Part shown: one piece after another, positions 29,332 through 37,979 of the stretch | How the letters are laid out: every line of letters starts with the position of its first letter | Position numbering within the stretch: position 1 is the stretch's first letter | From: Semisulcospira habei | Taxonomy: Eukaryota; Mollusca; Gastropoda; Semisulcospiridae | Length of the DNA stretch: 64,000 nucleotides | Reading direction: 5' to 3' | NCBI GenBank assembly: GCA_036245525.1 | Contig: BTPG01000002.1 | Coordinates: 168,684,625-168,748,624 of the forward strand | Notes under the pieces: generated by a model | Told to the model about the DNA's origin: nothing | The model's database searches: none | Seen by the model: only the letters and a program-made list of their open reading frames with translations | Program-made: the position numbers and the translations under genes

Positions 29332-31408
29332 CTCCCTAGCTCCGCCCCCGCCGACCGTCTTGGGTCCTCCAGTCGGCGGGAGGCTTGCCCGGTTCAGCGA
29401 AGAGTGGCTTTCGCTGTTCCCAGACGACCCCTGGATCAGGACCACCGTCTCCGACGGCCTTCGGATTTCGTTTCGCTCTCCTCCTCCGCTGCGACGGGCC
29501 CCTCTGTGGACCGCCATGCCCTCCGACCCGTTAAAGTCCAGCGCTCTGCGTTCCGAGGTCTCCGCTCTTCTGCAGAAGTGTGCCACGGAGGTGGATGTGC
29601 GTCACGGCTCCCCGGCCTTCTACAGTCGCCTCTTCCTGGTGCCCAAGCCGGGCGGCAGGTGGCGCCCGATCATCGATCTTTCCAAGCTGAACTCCTTCAT
29701 TTCGGCTCCTCACTTCCGCATGGAAACCGCTCGGTCCCTCAGGGCCTCGGTGCAGCCAAGGGACTTCGCCGTGAGCTTGGATCTGTCAGATGCGTATTTA
29801 CATGTTCCCATTCACCCTGCCTCCAGGAAGTACCTGCGCTTCGCCTTCGACGAAGCAGTCTACCAGTTCCGGGCCCTTCCGTTTGGTCTCAACCTCAGCC
29901 CTTGGGTATTCTCTCGCCTGATGGACGCGGTAGTGGCCAAGGCTCGTCAGTCATCGTCCAGCCCTACTTCCAATTACCTCGACGACCTCCTCCTACGCAA
30001 CCAATCGGCGACCGTTCTTTCAGCGGACAGAGACGCCTTGATCCGGCTGTTAGCGCGACTCGGTTTTCTCCTCAACAGAGGGAAATCGGATCTCTTGCCC
30101 AGTCGCCGATTCGTCCACCTAGGCATGGACTTCGCTACCGATCTGAACTTGGTTCGTCTTTCGGAACAGCGGATTCAGAGGTTAGCCTCCTTGACCGCCG
30201 ATCTTTGCCGGCTAGACGCAGCACCTGCCAGGACTTGGCTACAGCTTCTAGGAACGATGAACGCCGCTGCAGATCTCCTGCCCCTGGGGCGTCTCTACTA
30301 TCGGCCCATACAGCTGCACCTCCTCCTTCACTGGCGCCCGTCCTCCGCCGACTTGGCAGCCTTGGTACCGGTCACTGCGCTTCTTCGTCCCCATCTGCTG
30401 CGCTGGATGGATCCGGCGTGGCTGGCTTCGGGAGTTCCCCTCGCGTCTCCCCCTCCTCGCCTATCCCTGTGTGTCGACGCGAGCCTCTCAGGGTGGGGTG
30501 CCCACCTGTTTCCGGACTTCCGAACGACGTCGGGAGCCTGGCCGCCAGAGATGTCTGCCCGTCACATCAACTGGTTGGAGCTTCAGGCGGTTTGGCAAGC
30601 CCTCATCACTTGGGAATCGAGTCTGCTGCACCAGGAGCTCTTGGTCCTTTCCGACAACGCGACGGTGGTGGCGTACCTTCAGAAGCAAGGCGGCACACAC
30701 TCTCCCGACTTGTGCATGCTCACCTACCGGCTGATGCTTTGGTGCCAGACCCGCGGCATCTTCCTTCGAGCGAGACACATTCCGGGCCACCTGAACGTCC
30801 TCGCCGACTCGCTCTCGCGTCGTGGTCAGATGTTACACACGGAATGGACTCTTCGCCAGGACATTTTCCAGATGATCTGCGCCCACTGGGAGACTCCTCA
30901 GATCGATCTGTTTGCCACGAGGTGGAACCATCAGCTTCCCCTCTTTGTCTCCCCGGTCCCGGATCCCCTGGCCTGGGCGGTCGACGCTCTCTCCATCCCC
31001 TGGGACGGTTTGATCGCCTACGCCTTTCCCCCGACGGTCCTTGTCCCCAAAGTCCTCCTCAAACTCCGGGGATCCAACGCCGTTGTTCTCCTGGTCGCCC
31101 CGTTTTCCTGGAACCGCTCTTGGACCACAGACCTCCTCAGCCTCGCCACGGGCCCTCCTTTGCGCTTACCGACACCCCGGACGATGCTCAAACAGCCTCG
31201 ACAGGCCCTTTTCCACCCGTGCCCGGAGCGTCTCCTCCTTCACGCCTGGAGGTTGTGCGGCGTGCCCTCACCGCTAGAGGCTTCTCGAGTGCAGCAGTGG
31301 AGGCGATCTCTTCGGCCCGCAGACCCTCAACGCGACGCGTCTACGAGGGAAAGTGGCGAGTGCTGTGCGCCTGGTGTGAGGACCTCCGTCTCGACCCCAC
31401 TGGTTTGA
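29060..31408 (+). CDS. Reverse transcriptase-RNase H of DIRS copy A
   Basis: An open frame of 782 codons, counted from a GTG. The first ATG is at about 29516, in the conserved 'PLWTAMPSD'. RT: 'LVPKPGGRWRPIIDLS', motif A 'SLDLSDAYLHVPI' (Asp about 241), 'LPFGLNLSPWVF', and 'NYLDDLLLRNQ' (Asp 308-309). RNase H: 'LCVDASLSGWGAHL' (Asp about 473), 'INWLELQAVWQAL', 'LVLSDNATVVAYL' and 'ARHIPGHLNVLADSLSRRG', giving the D-E-D set and a His. The C-terminal 'IDLFATRWNHQLPLFVSP' to 'YAFPPTVLVPKVL' occupies the methyltransferase-like position known in DIRS elements; I cannot confirm activity. It copies the element's RNA. Expression may depend on frameshifting from gag. Confidence 0.93.
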   Translation: MDHFCLAIPGLRLRSRTRIGGLPNLRLLAFAPPARPRVAPCGAPDFLRPQTPSLLVTPAAALPLVDPVRLAPLPPPGPDLPVALGAGGLTDSLAPPPPTVLGPPVGGRLARFSEEWLSLFPDDPWIRTTVSDGLRISFRSPPPLRRAPLWTAMPSDPLKSSALRSEVSALLQKCATEVDVRHGSPAFYSRLFLVPKPGGRWRPIIDLSKLNSFISAPHFRMETARSLRASVQPRDFAVSLDLSDAYLHVPIHPASRKYLRFAFDEAVYQFRALPFGLNLSPWVFSRLMDAVVAKARQSSSSPTSNYLDDLLLRNQSATVLSADRDALIRLLARLGFLLNRGKSDLLPSRRFVHLGMDFATDLNLVRLSEQRIQRLASLTADLCRLDAAPARTWLQLLGTMNAAADLLPLGRLYYRPIQLHLLLHWRPSSADLAALVPVTALLRPHLLRWMDPAWLASGVPLASPPPRLSLCVDASLSGWGAHLFPDFRTTSGAWPPEMSARHINWLELQAVWQALITWESSLLHQELLVLSDNATVVAYLQKQGGTHSPDLCMLTYRLMLWCQTRGIFLRARHIPGHLNVLADSLSRRGQMLHTEWTLRQDIFQMICAHWETPQIDLFATRWNHQLPLFVSPVPDPLAWAVDALSIPWDGLIAYAFPPTVLVPKVLLKLRGSNAVVLLVAPFSWNRSWTTDLLSLATGPPLRLPTPRTMLKQPRQALFHPCPERLLLHAWRLCGVPSPLEASRVQQWRRSLRPADPQRDASTRESGECCAPGVRTSVSTPLV

Positions 31409-32319
31409 CTCACCCCCAGCTCGCGGACTTCTTCCTCTGGCTCTTTGGAGACCAGGGTCTCGCCCCTATCACCATCAGAGGATACCTTTCCATGATTGCC
31501 GACACTTATCGACACCTTGGACGTCCGGACCCCGGCGCCTGTAAGGACATCGCCGACCTTATGTCGCACTTCGGCTTGCGACGTCCGGTACTCCGCTCTC
31601 TCGTCCCGCGCTGGGACCTTCCCTGGGTCCTGACGTGGCTGAACTCATCCAAATTCGAACCACTGCCCTTGGCCCGCCTTCAGGACGTGACTCGTAAGAC
31701 CTGCTTCCTTTTGGCCCTTGCCACAGCGGCCCGAGTCAGCGAGCTGCACGCGCTCTCGGCGCGCCCTACCTGCCTGCAATTTCGTGCGGATGGCTCCGTG
31801 CACCTTCTCCCAGATCCCTCCTTCCTTGCCAAGACCAGGTCTCCACTGACGGCGCCACAAATGATCACACTGCGACCGCTGCGGGGAATGGACTTCCCTC
31901 GAGAGACCAGGCAACAAGACCCTGTGCGCGCCTTACGCGTCTATCTACGCAGAACCAAAGCCGTCCGTCGAGGACGCTCACGCCTCTTCCTGCCTCTTAG
32001 GCCCGGCAGACATGACATTTCGGCCCAGACGATCTCTTCCTGGCTACGCTGGGTCATTCGGTCCGCCTACCAGGACCTCTCCCCACAGGGAGCAAAGAGG
32101 CTTAAGATACGCGCGCACGAGGTACGTGCCATGGCCACGAGTCTTGCCTTTGACCGGAACTGTGCTGTTAAAGACATTGTGGCGGCAGTCGGCTGGCGAG
32201 CGGAATCTACCTTCGCCCGCTTCTACCTCCGGGATCTGGCAGGCCAGCGAGACAACCTCGCTCTGGTGGGGGACATCACGGCAGCGCAACACTCCCTCCC
32301 GGCGCCTCAGGCGCCGTAG
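30844..32319 (+). CDS. Tyrosine recombinase of DIRS copy A
   Basis: The proposed start is the ATG at 30844, conserved in copy B, giving 491 residues. The frame is open further upstream but without a better start. The first ~560 bases overlap the RNase H ORF in -1 register. After 'SRLEVVRRALTARGF' comes the core-binding part ('YEGKWRVLCAWC', 'IADTYRHLGRPDPG'), then the catalytic set. This is Arg at 31732 ('AARVSELHALS'), His and Arg in 'HEVRAMATS' (His codon 32116, Arg 32125), and the nucleophile Tyr at 32224 ('TFARFYLRDL'). It would integrate the circular DNA intermediate without target duplication, as the junctions in this window show. Confidence 0.9.
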   Translation: MDSSPGHFPDDLRPLGDSSDRSVCHEVEPSASPLCLPGPGSPGLGGRRSLHPLGRFDRLRLSPDGPCPQSPPQTPGIQRRCSPGRPVFLEPLLDHRPPQPRHGPSFALTDTPDDAQTASTGPFPPVPGASPPSRLEVVRRALTARGFSSAAVEAISSARRPSTRRVYEGKWRVLCAWCEDLRLDPTGLTHPQLADFFLWLFGDQGLAPITIRGYLSMIADTYRHLGRPDPGACKDIADLMSHFGLRRPVLRSLVPRWDLPWVLTWLNSSKFEPLPLARLQDVTRKTCFLLALATAARVSELHALSARPTCLQFRADGSVHLLPDPSFLAKTRSPLTAPQMITLRPLRGMDFPRETRQQDPVRALRVYLRRTKAVRRGRSRLFLPLRPGRHDISAQTISSWLRWVIRSAYQDLSPQGAKRLKIRAHEVRAMATSLAFDRNCAVKDIVAAVGWRAESTFARFYLRDLAGQRDNLALVGDITAAQHSLPAPQAP

Positions 32320-32429
32320 GTACGCTACTTAGCTAAAATTGTCGGGAGTTTGCGACTGGGAGGATGGCTCTGCAGGCCCCCTGGGTTATTTTGCGGACAG
32401 CGGCACCCTCCTCCTGCTCGTAATTCTCC

Positions 32430-32522
32430 CTATCAGTCATGTCATCGGTAATGTTTTTGAGGAAATAAATGCATTTTTCTCTAAAAGGTATTTTTTCGAA
32501 AAATACTTACCGATGACATGAC
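32430..32522 (+). repeat. Internal complementary region of copy A
   Basis: First half: the complement of the element's left end (CATCGGTAATGTTTTTGAGG). Second half: the complement of its right end (TGCATTTTTCTCTAAAAGG). They meet at AAA. This is the circle-junction template that defines DIRS elements. Confidence 0.92.
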
Positions 32523-33000
32523 TCGGAGGACCCTCCCTCCTGCCCCGCTTGCCGCTGGGAAGCTAAGTAGCCTAAACTGAGTAAGCATCACATGACTCGG
32601 AACCGGATGGGCAGTCACGGGAGATCACTCTCGGCCCCTCTGTGGGTTCCCCGAGTGCCTCCCGGTTGGTGCAGGGGCACAACGGGTTCCTAGGCTAAAA
32701 TTGAGAGTAAGTAGACACTTCCCTATCAGTCATGTCATCGGTAAGTATTTTTCGAAAAAATACCTTTTAGAGAAAAATGCATTTTTGCTTATATTTTTAT
32801 TTAATGTTCAGATATGATAGATGATGTGCTTCCAGCGCACAATAACAATTATCCACTGAGCCATCGTGCACCAAACCACCAGATTATGGGCGTGTCAGAA
32901 TGATGGTGTTTTGGTCAGCCCTTTCTTCATTTTCTTAGTCCAGAAAACATGCTTTGCACATGATGGTAAACAACGTATCAGTTAATGTTAATTCCCCCCG

Positions 33001-33002
<2 letters not shown>

Positions 33003-33062
<60 letters not shown>
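33003..33062. repeat. Microsatellite (CA)n
   Basis: About thirty CA units in intron 1 of the first GDAP1-like gene. Confidence 0.98.
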
Positions 33063-33067
<5 letters not shown>

Positions 33068-33099
33068 GCATGCAACCGCTGGCCTCATTTCCTAACATT

Positions 33100-33415
33100 T
33101 AAATGTGTCACTGAACAACTAAGTGCCAGTTGCAGGAGATGATAATTCAAGGGTTGTGCCAGAATAGCTTGGCACCTGATAGCACCAAGCTAATCTGGTA
33201 CTACTATAGCATTATCATGGATGGTCCATCTCCTACTGTAGTGCATCAGGTTTAAATGACTTGAATGTAACAGTTAATTTTATAAGCCCCTTTGTGCATG
33301 CAGCCATGGATAATGTTAACACTTACTGCACATAGCAAACTAAATATAAAGCCTGAGTGCATGCAGCCATTGGTACTGTTCACAGGATCAATGGCTGCAT
33401 ACAGTGGGGGTTAAA
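33100..33415. repeat. MITE family 1 copy and family 4 palindromes in GDAP1-like intron 1
   Basis: At 33100-33250 the family 1 hairpin is recognisable (AATAGCTTGGCACC ... AAGCTAATCTGG), with CTAACATTT and AGGTTTAAAT at the ends. At 33290-33415 there are inverted GCAGCCA/TGGCTGC segments of family 4. Confidence 0.6.
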
Positions 33416-33483
33416 ACAATTGTGTTGTCGACCCAAAAATCACTAACTGCAAAAAGTTCAAAATTATGATTTTCCATTGACAG

Positions 33484-33679
33484 GTGGTGGTTGCCCTTCA
33501 GGAGAAAGGTGTCAAACATGAACCTGTCGTGGTTGACATCCGGAAACCTGCGCAGCAGTTGGAGTCCTGGTACATGCGAATTAACCCCCTTGGTCTGGTG
33601 CCGGTGTTGCTGGACGGGGACACGGTAGTGAGAGAATCAGAGGACATTGTGGACTATATCGACAAAGAGTTCCCAGGAG
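33484..33679 (+). CDS. GDAP1: GDAP1-like protein (first copy), coding exon 2
   Basis: Acceptor ATTGACAG, donor GAG-GTGTGT; 196 bases, entering in phase 0 and leaving in phase 1. It encodes most of the GST N-domain: 'VVVALQEKGVKHEPVVVDI', 'SWYMRINPLGLVPVLLDG' (the cis-Pro segment 'GLVPVL') and 'RESEDIVDYIDKEFPG'. The order and spacing match GDAP1. A family 1 MITE begins at the TTAA only a few bases after the donor. Confidence 0.92.
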
Positions 33680-33684
33680 GTGTG

Positions 33685-33844
33685 TTAACATGTTCAGCCC
33701 GAGGTTACGTTTCAGGAGATGATTTGACTGATATGGCTCAAGTGTGTTGCCAAGATAGCTTGGCGCCTGATCTCGCCAAGCTATATTGGCACCATCCTTA
33801 AATTGTCATCATTGATCAGTATCTTCTTGTAGTGTCTGAGTTAA
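33685..33844. repeat. MITE family 1, flanked by TTAA, adjoining a splice donor
   Basis: TTAA at 33685-33688 and 33841-33844. The hairpin reads GATAGCTTGGCGCC ... GCCAAGCTATATTGGC. The left TTAA overlaps the extended donor GTGTGTTAA of exon 2. Confidence 0.75.
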
Positions 33845-33879
33845 CATGTTGAGCCATGAGGTAAAAATTCATGAATTGG

Positions 33880-34035
33880 GGAATGTAGACTGCAAGACAG
33901 ATGCAGATCAGGTTACAGAGATACCATGACAGTTCAAGGATGGTGTCAAAATAACTTGGCACCTTAAGCCGACTATCTATTCTGGCACCACCTGTAAACT
34001 ATCATGATCAAGCCACATATTGTGTTATAGTTAAA
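33880..34035. repeat. MITE family 1, diverged copy
   Basis: The arms GATGGTGTCAAAATAACTTGGC and their partner are present but eroded, with no clear TTAA flanks. Confidence 0.55.
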
Positions 34036-34379
34036 TAAGTTAGAATTGTTATCTCATTTCACCCCAGTGTAGAGCGTTAGAGGTGAATCAACTATAAATG
34101 TTGGGGAAAGTTCAGGGGTATAAACCTAGCCTATAATGTTTGATGTGGAATCAGTTTGTAAATGAAAAGCAAAGTCAGATATTTTAGACATTGAAACACA
34201 AGATATTCCTGGGTGAGAAATGGTAGAAGTGAAGATAGAAATTAGTACATGTAGATTTGTTAAGGAAAGTTGTGTAGTTTCATTGATCTCAAACCTGACA
34301 CTAATACACATGTAGTAAAACTGTAAACTTAATGTAAAAATTCAGCTAAAAAATGTTTAAAAGTGCTAAAAGACATTTT

Positions 34380-35145
34380 TGGCTCACGTGCGAAACAAAA
34401 GTGAGTCTTTGTTCTGGACCAGTGGTTGTCTGTCTGCTATTGTCCATTGTAAACTTTAATGTTGGCATTTTCTCAGAGACCATCCAAGCCAAACTTTAAC
34501 GTTGACATTTTCTCAGAGACCATCCAAGCCACAGTATTCAAACTTGGCCCATGAATACTTTGTGGCAAAGACCTTTCTAAATATACCAATTTGAGTGACC
34601 TGGTCAAGGTCACAGGGGATCTTTTTCTAAACATAACAATTTGAGTGACCTGGTCAAGTTTTCAGGGGATCAGGAAATAGGTGAAAACAATAGCTATATT
34701 TTGACCAAAATTTTTTTTCTCAAGTAGTATTCACAACTTTAAACCTGAACTTGGTACAAAGATATCTGATGGTAAGACCTTTCTGTGCATACTAATTTGG
34801 TTGATCCCTTGGAAAGGTCAAGAGTCACAAGAGATCAAGAAATAGGTAAAAAAAAAAAAAAAAAAAAAAAAAAACACCATAGTTTGACAAAATATGTTTT
34901 TTTCTCAGTTACTATTCACAACTTCAAACCCAGACTTGGTACATAGATACCTGATGATAAGACTATCTGTGCATACTTGTTTGGATGACCCCTTGAAAGG
35001 TCAAGAGTCACAAGAGGTCAGCAAACATTTTTGCAAACTTTTCAATCAAATTTGGCACAAGGTTACCTGATGATAAGACCTTCCTGTGCGTACTGATTTA
35101 GTTGACTCTTCACAATGGTCAAGGGTCATGGGGGTTGATGTGTTT
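34380..35145. repeat. Diverged tandem-like repeat in GDAP1-like intron 2
   Basis: Three or more imperfect units share GGTACAAAGATATCTGATG, then AAGACCTTTCTGTGCATAC, then AAAGGTCAAGAGTCACAAG (around 34750, 34938 and 35055; related starts near 34480 and 34540). A poly-A run lies at 34848-34874. Intron 2 also holds unannotated sequence at 34040-34380, where I see nothing. Confidence 0.6.
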
Positions 35146-35351
35146 AAAAAAAGCTAAAATTTGAGAAAACATGGATTTTGCTGGTGCAGAAGCCAGCCTT
35201 TATTGTCACAAAGGTCACACATATGTAAATCGGGCATACACATGAGCCAGAATGGCTTCACCTTTCTTGTTAGTTTTTTACTTGTGTGTGTACTGACTCT
35301 GCGAATGCCTTCTTGTATTTTCATAAAATTTTGTAAATTTTATTTTTGCAG

Positions 35352-35525
35352 AGACCAAGCTGGTGCCAGACATGAGTACAGAGATTGGCCGAGAAGTTTC
35401 TAGGTGGCGTAAACTGCTTGTGGATGAAGTTCGCATGGTGGTAGTCACATACGGGACCTTCTGTCACCAGGATCTCTCTGTAACTGGTGTCACTGTGCCT
35501 ACATCCATGTATGGCACTGAAACTG
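35352..35525 (+). CDS. GDAP1: GDAP1-like protein (first copy), coding exon 3
   Basis: Acceptor TTTTGCAG, donor ACTG-GTAAGG; 174 bases, phase 1 at both ends. It encodes 'ETKLVPDMSTEIGREVSRWRK' (start of the GST C-domain) and 'VVVTYGTFCHQDLSVTGVTVP', matching the GDAP1 segment that ends 'HPELTVDSMIP' in the human protein. The last ~38 bases and the donor are repeated downstream at 35653. Confidence 0.9.
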
Positions 35526-35652
35526 GTAAGGCTTTATTTAGTGCATACAACTCATTGGGCTGTTGACTGCAGTTGGCCCACTCATAGCAGTGCCTGGACA
35601 TCTGCAGCCGATAACAGCCCAAGGATGTTTTGCTTACTGAATATCTGTGTAT

Positions 35653-35698
35653 GTTGCTGTGCCCACATCCATGTATGACACAGGAACTGGTAAGTTTT
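35653..35698 (+). pseudogene. Duplicate of the exon 3 tail with its donor site
   Basis: GCTGTGCCCACATCCATG ... GGAACTG-GTAAG repeats the end of exon 3 (CACTGTGCCTACATCCATG ... GAAACTG-GTAAG) 165 bases downstream with few changes. I see no good acceptor just before it, so it is probably not an exon. A palindrome lies between the copies (GGGCTGTTGACTGCAG ... CTGCAGCCGATAACAGCCC, 35560-35620). Confidence 0.6.
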
Positions 35699-36029
35699 TA
35701 TTTACAAGTATGCTTTTTTTTGAGCTGACAGAAACCGATTTATCGGTCCCTTCAGATGTTGACTGTTTTGGCAAAGCCAAAGGCTGTCATGGTCCAGACT
35801 ATACTGCAGAGAACTCTCAGTATGTGTGAAGATCACTATATCTATGTATGGCCAGCTCTGAAATGAGTGTTATTGTTTCTTTGATGTTTTTCTTGTTGTT
35901 GATGATCTGAAATTGCCCACAGCATGCTTTTCATACATTAAATTGTACTGTTTTGGAGAGAAAGGCAATAATATTTTAGCAGTCACAGGCTTGGTCGAGT
36001 TTTTTCAATGTTTTGTCCATATTTTACAG

Positions 36030-36239
36030 ACATGATGGCCTACATCCAGATTAGGGCAAAGCGGTGTGAACAACTGGCAGACGAGTACCCTGACTTGCGT
36101 GAGGCATACATGGCCAAGAGCCTGGCCTTGCAGAAACAGTCTGCAGATATTGCAGACAGGGACAAGGTTGTCAAAGCGCTGGACCTCCTGGAGTCAACAC
36201 TGGACAAAGTGGAAGAGAAGTTGAAAATGGTCAATGCAG
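36030..36239 (+). CDS. GDAP1: GDAP1-like protein (first copy), coding exon 4
   Basis: Acceptor ATTTTACAG, donor GCAG-GTGAG; 210 bases, phase 1 at both ends. It encodes the helical loop and C-domain helices: 'MAYIQIRAKRCEQLADEYPDL' and 'REAYMAKSLALQKQ', then 'LDLLESTLDKVEEKLKMVN'. The 'PDLREAYMAK' and 'LDKVEEKL' signatures closely parallel 'PDLQEAYIAK' and 'LDQVETEL' of GDAP1. The truncated DIRS copy F starts about 17 bases after its donor. Confidence 0.93.
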
Positions 36240-36255
36240 GTGAGATAATTATTTT

Positions 36256-36605
36256 ATGGCTGCATTATGTCGGCAACCAGGTCAGCAATGTCTTTGCACT
36301 TGCCAGAGTCCGGGCGGCCCAAGGGTCGGGACGTGTCGGCAATCAGGTGAGCCTGATGGTGATCGGCGCCAAGTGCTGCTCGGCAAAGCCAGAGGAATTC
36401 AGCCAGCTGGGGGGATGTCAGATTGGTAGGAGCGAGGTGTCGGTTGTCGCACCAAGACTCCATGATTTGCCACGTTCCATTGTAGCCTCAAGGTTTGAGG
36501 GTCTGTGGCCTGGAGCAAAGCGTCCACTGCTGCACTCGAGAAGCGGCTAGCGATGAGGGTGTGCCCCACCATCTCCAGGGGTGTAGTAGGAGCCGCTCGG
36601 GACAT
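36256..36605 (-). pseudogene. Recombinase N-terminal remnant of copy F
   Basis: Fragments 'TPLEMVGHTLIASRFSSAAVDA', 'LTSPQLAEFLWL' and 'SGKCKDIADLVADI' align in order with the recombinase of A, in two frames. No catalytic residue remains. Confidence 0.75.
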
Positions 36606-36610
36606 GGAAG

Positions 36611-37975
36611 CTATGCGCCCGCCGTGGTCACTGGAGCATCGAGCGTGGTGTGGGAAGCCACAGAGTGGGTCCGGTGGCGAGGTTCAGAAGGAGGGGAGCT
36701 GGGTGGCTCGGTGGTCCAAGACTTGGTCCCGCAGAATGGGCCACTAGCAATCATATTGCGTGCATCCCTAGAGCATGCGCAGGACCAGGGGACCAGCACC
36801 ATGGATGGGTAGGCATACGCAAAGAGACCTTCCCAGGAGAAGAGGAGCACATCTACAGCCCAGGCTACGGGGGCCGGAATGGTGAGACGAAGAGGGGCAG
36901 CTGGCGGTTCCACCTCGTTGTGAAGAGGTCGACCAGAGTAGTCTCCCACGCCGTCCAGATCATCCGAAAGGTGTCCGGATGTAGCGCCCAATTGGTGTCG
37001 CGAAGCTGACCGGGCCGTGAGAAGGAGACTGCGAGGCCAAACAGATGTCCTGGGATACGTCTTGCCCGGAGAGGGAAGTCATGGTCTGCACCCCACCGGA
37101 GGAGCTGGTAGAGAAGAAGGCAGAGGGAGGGAAGCGAGGCCCGCCACGCTTCTGGGAGTAGGAGACCACAGTGGCGCTGTCGGAGGACGAGCAGTTCCTG
37201 GCACCCAAGAGTGGTTTCCCAGGCAAGGAGGGCTAGCCAACCCGCGTGCAACTCCAACCAGGTGAAGCATTAGTCCGCGATGTCCGTGGTCCAGCTGCCG
37301 GAAACCGGAGAACGTCGGCAGCAGGTGCGCATGCCAGCCGGCGCGGCTAGCGCTGAAGCCGAGGGACAACTGTGGGGGCGGAGAGAAATGAGGTACTCCA
37401 GACACGAGTCATCGGGATCCGCCCAACGGAGGAGGTGGGGGAGGGGCAAAGGAAGCACTGGAACCGAGTCTCAATGTCACTAGCCAAGAGTCGCCAGTGA
37501 AGAGGTAGGGGCAGTTGAAGCGGACGAGAGTAGAGACGGCCACCGAGGAGTAGGTCCACTGCAGCACGCATCAGGCCCAGGAGCTGCAACCACCCTCTGG
37601 CGGAGACCGACTGCTGTAGAAAAACTAACCGAGGTTGGGTTGGCCAACTCCGTATCCGCGGTTCCGGTAGTCTCCCCAGGTTGAGGTCGGTCCGGAACTC
37701 CATTTCCAGGTGAACGAAGCAGTGGGACGGGGCGAGGTCCGACGTCAGAACGTTGACCATGAAGCCCAGCCTGTTGAGAAGGTCCAGCAAGGCGCCTCAG
37801 GTCTTCCCCAAGGGGGACGCCGATTGGTTGCGCAGGGGAAGATCATCTAGGAATCCGAAGGTGGCTCGGGGCCATCCGCCTGGACGCGGCGACGACGCTG
37901 TCCACGGAGATGAACCTGTTCCGTGCCGAGAGGTCGAAGATTGTGAGCTCCGTGCCTCCGAGCTTGGGACCAGTA
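36611..37975 (-). pseudogene. RT-RNase H remnant of copy F with a palm deletion
   Basis: 'LGGTELTIFDLSARNRFIS' is followed directly by 'DSVVAASRRM', so roughly 70 codons of the palm including motif A are missing. A diverged YxDD box ('FLDDLPLRNQSA') remains. Thumb ('WLQLLGLMRAAVDLL') and RNase H ('LRARRIPGHLFGLAVS', 'LVDLFTTRWNRQLPLFVSP') fragments follow in several frames. Confidence 0.8.
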
Positions 37976-37979
37976 GACA

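Larger units (their letters stand above)
26521..32784 (+). mobile_element. DIRS-type retrotransposon copy A, intact
   Basis: A 6.26-kb element in intron 1 of the first GDAP1-like gene. TTT stands at both outer ends (26521-26523 and 32782-32784), with no other target duplication. The left inverted repeat (26521-26725) and its partner (about 32560-32745) are identical over the roughly 150 bases I compared. An internal complementary region lies at 32430-32522. Gag, RT-RNase H and tyrosine recombinase are all open in overlapping frames, with all catalytic residues present. There is no aspartic protease, DDE integrase or direct LTR, so it is a YR retroelement. It is the best candidate in the window for an autonomous, recently active source. 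Confidence 0.94.

Noticed and set aside
17194..32784. Classification of the large elements as LTR retrotransposons or endogenous retroviruses
   Set aside because: There are no direct LTRs, aspartic protease, DDE integrase or envelope. The inverted ends, ICR and tyrosine recombinase place them in the DIRS class.
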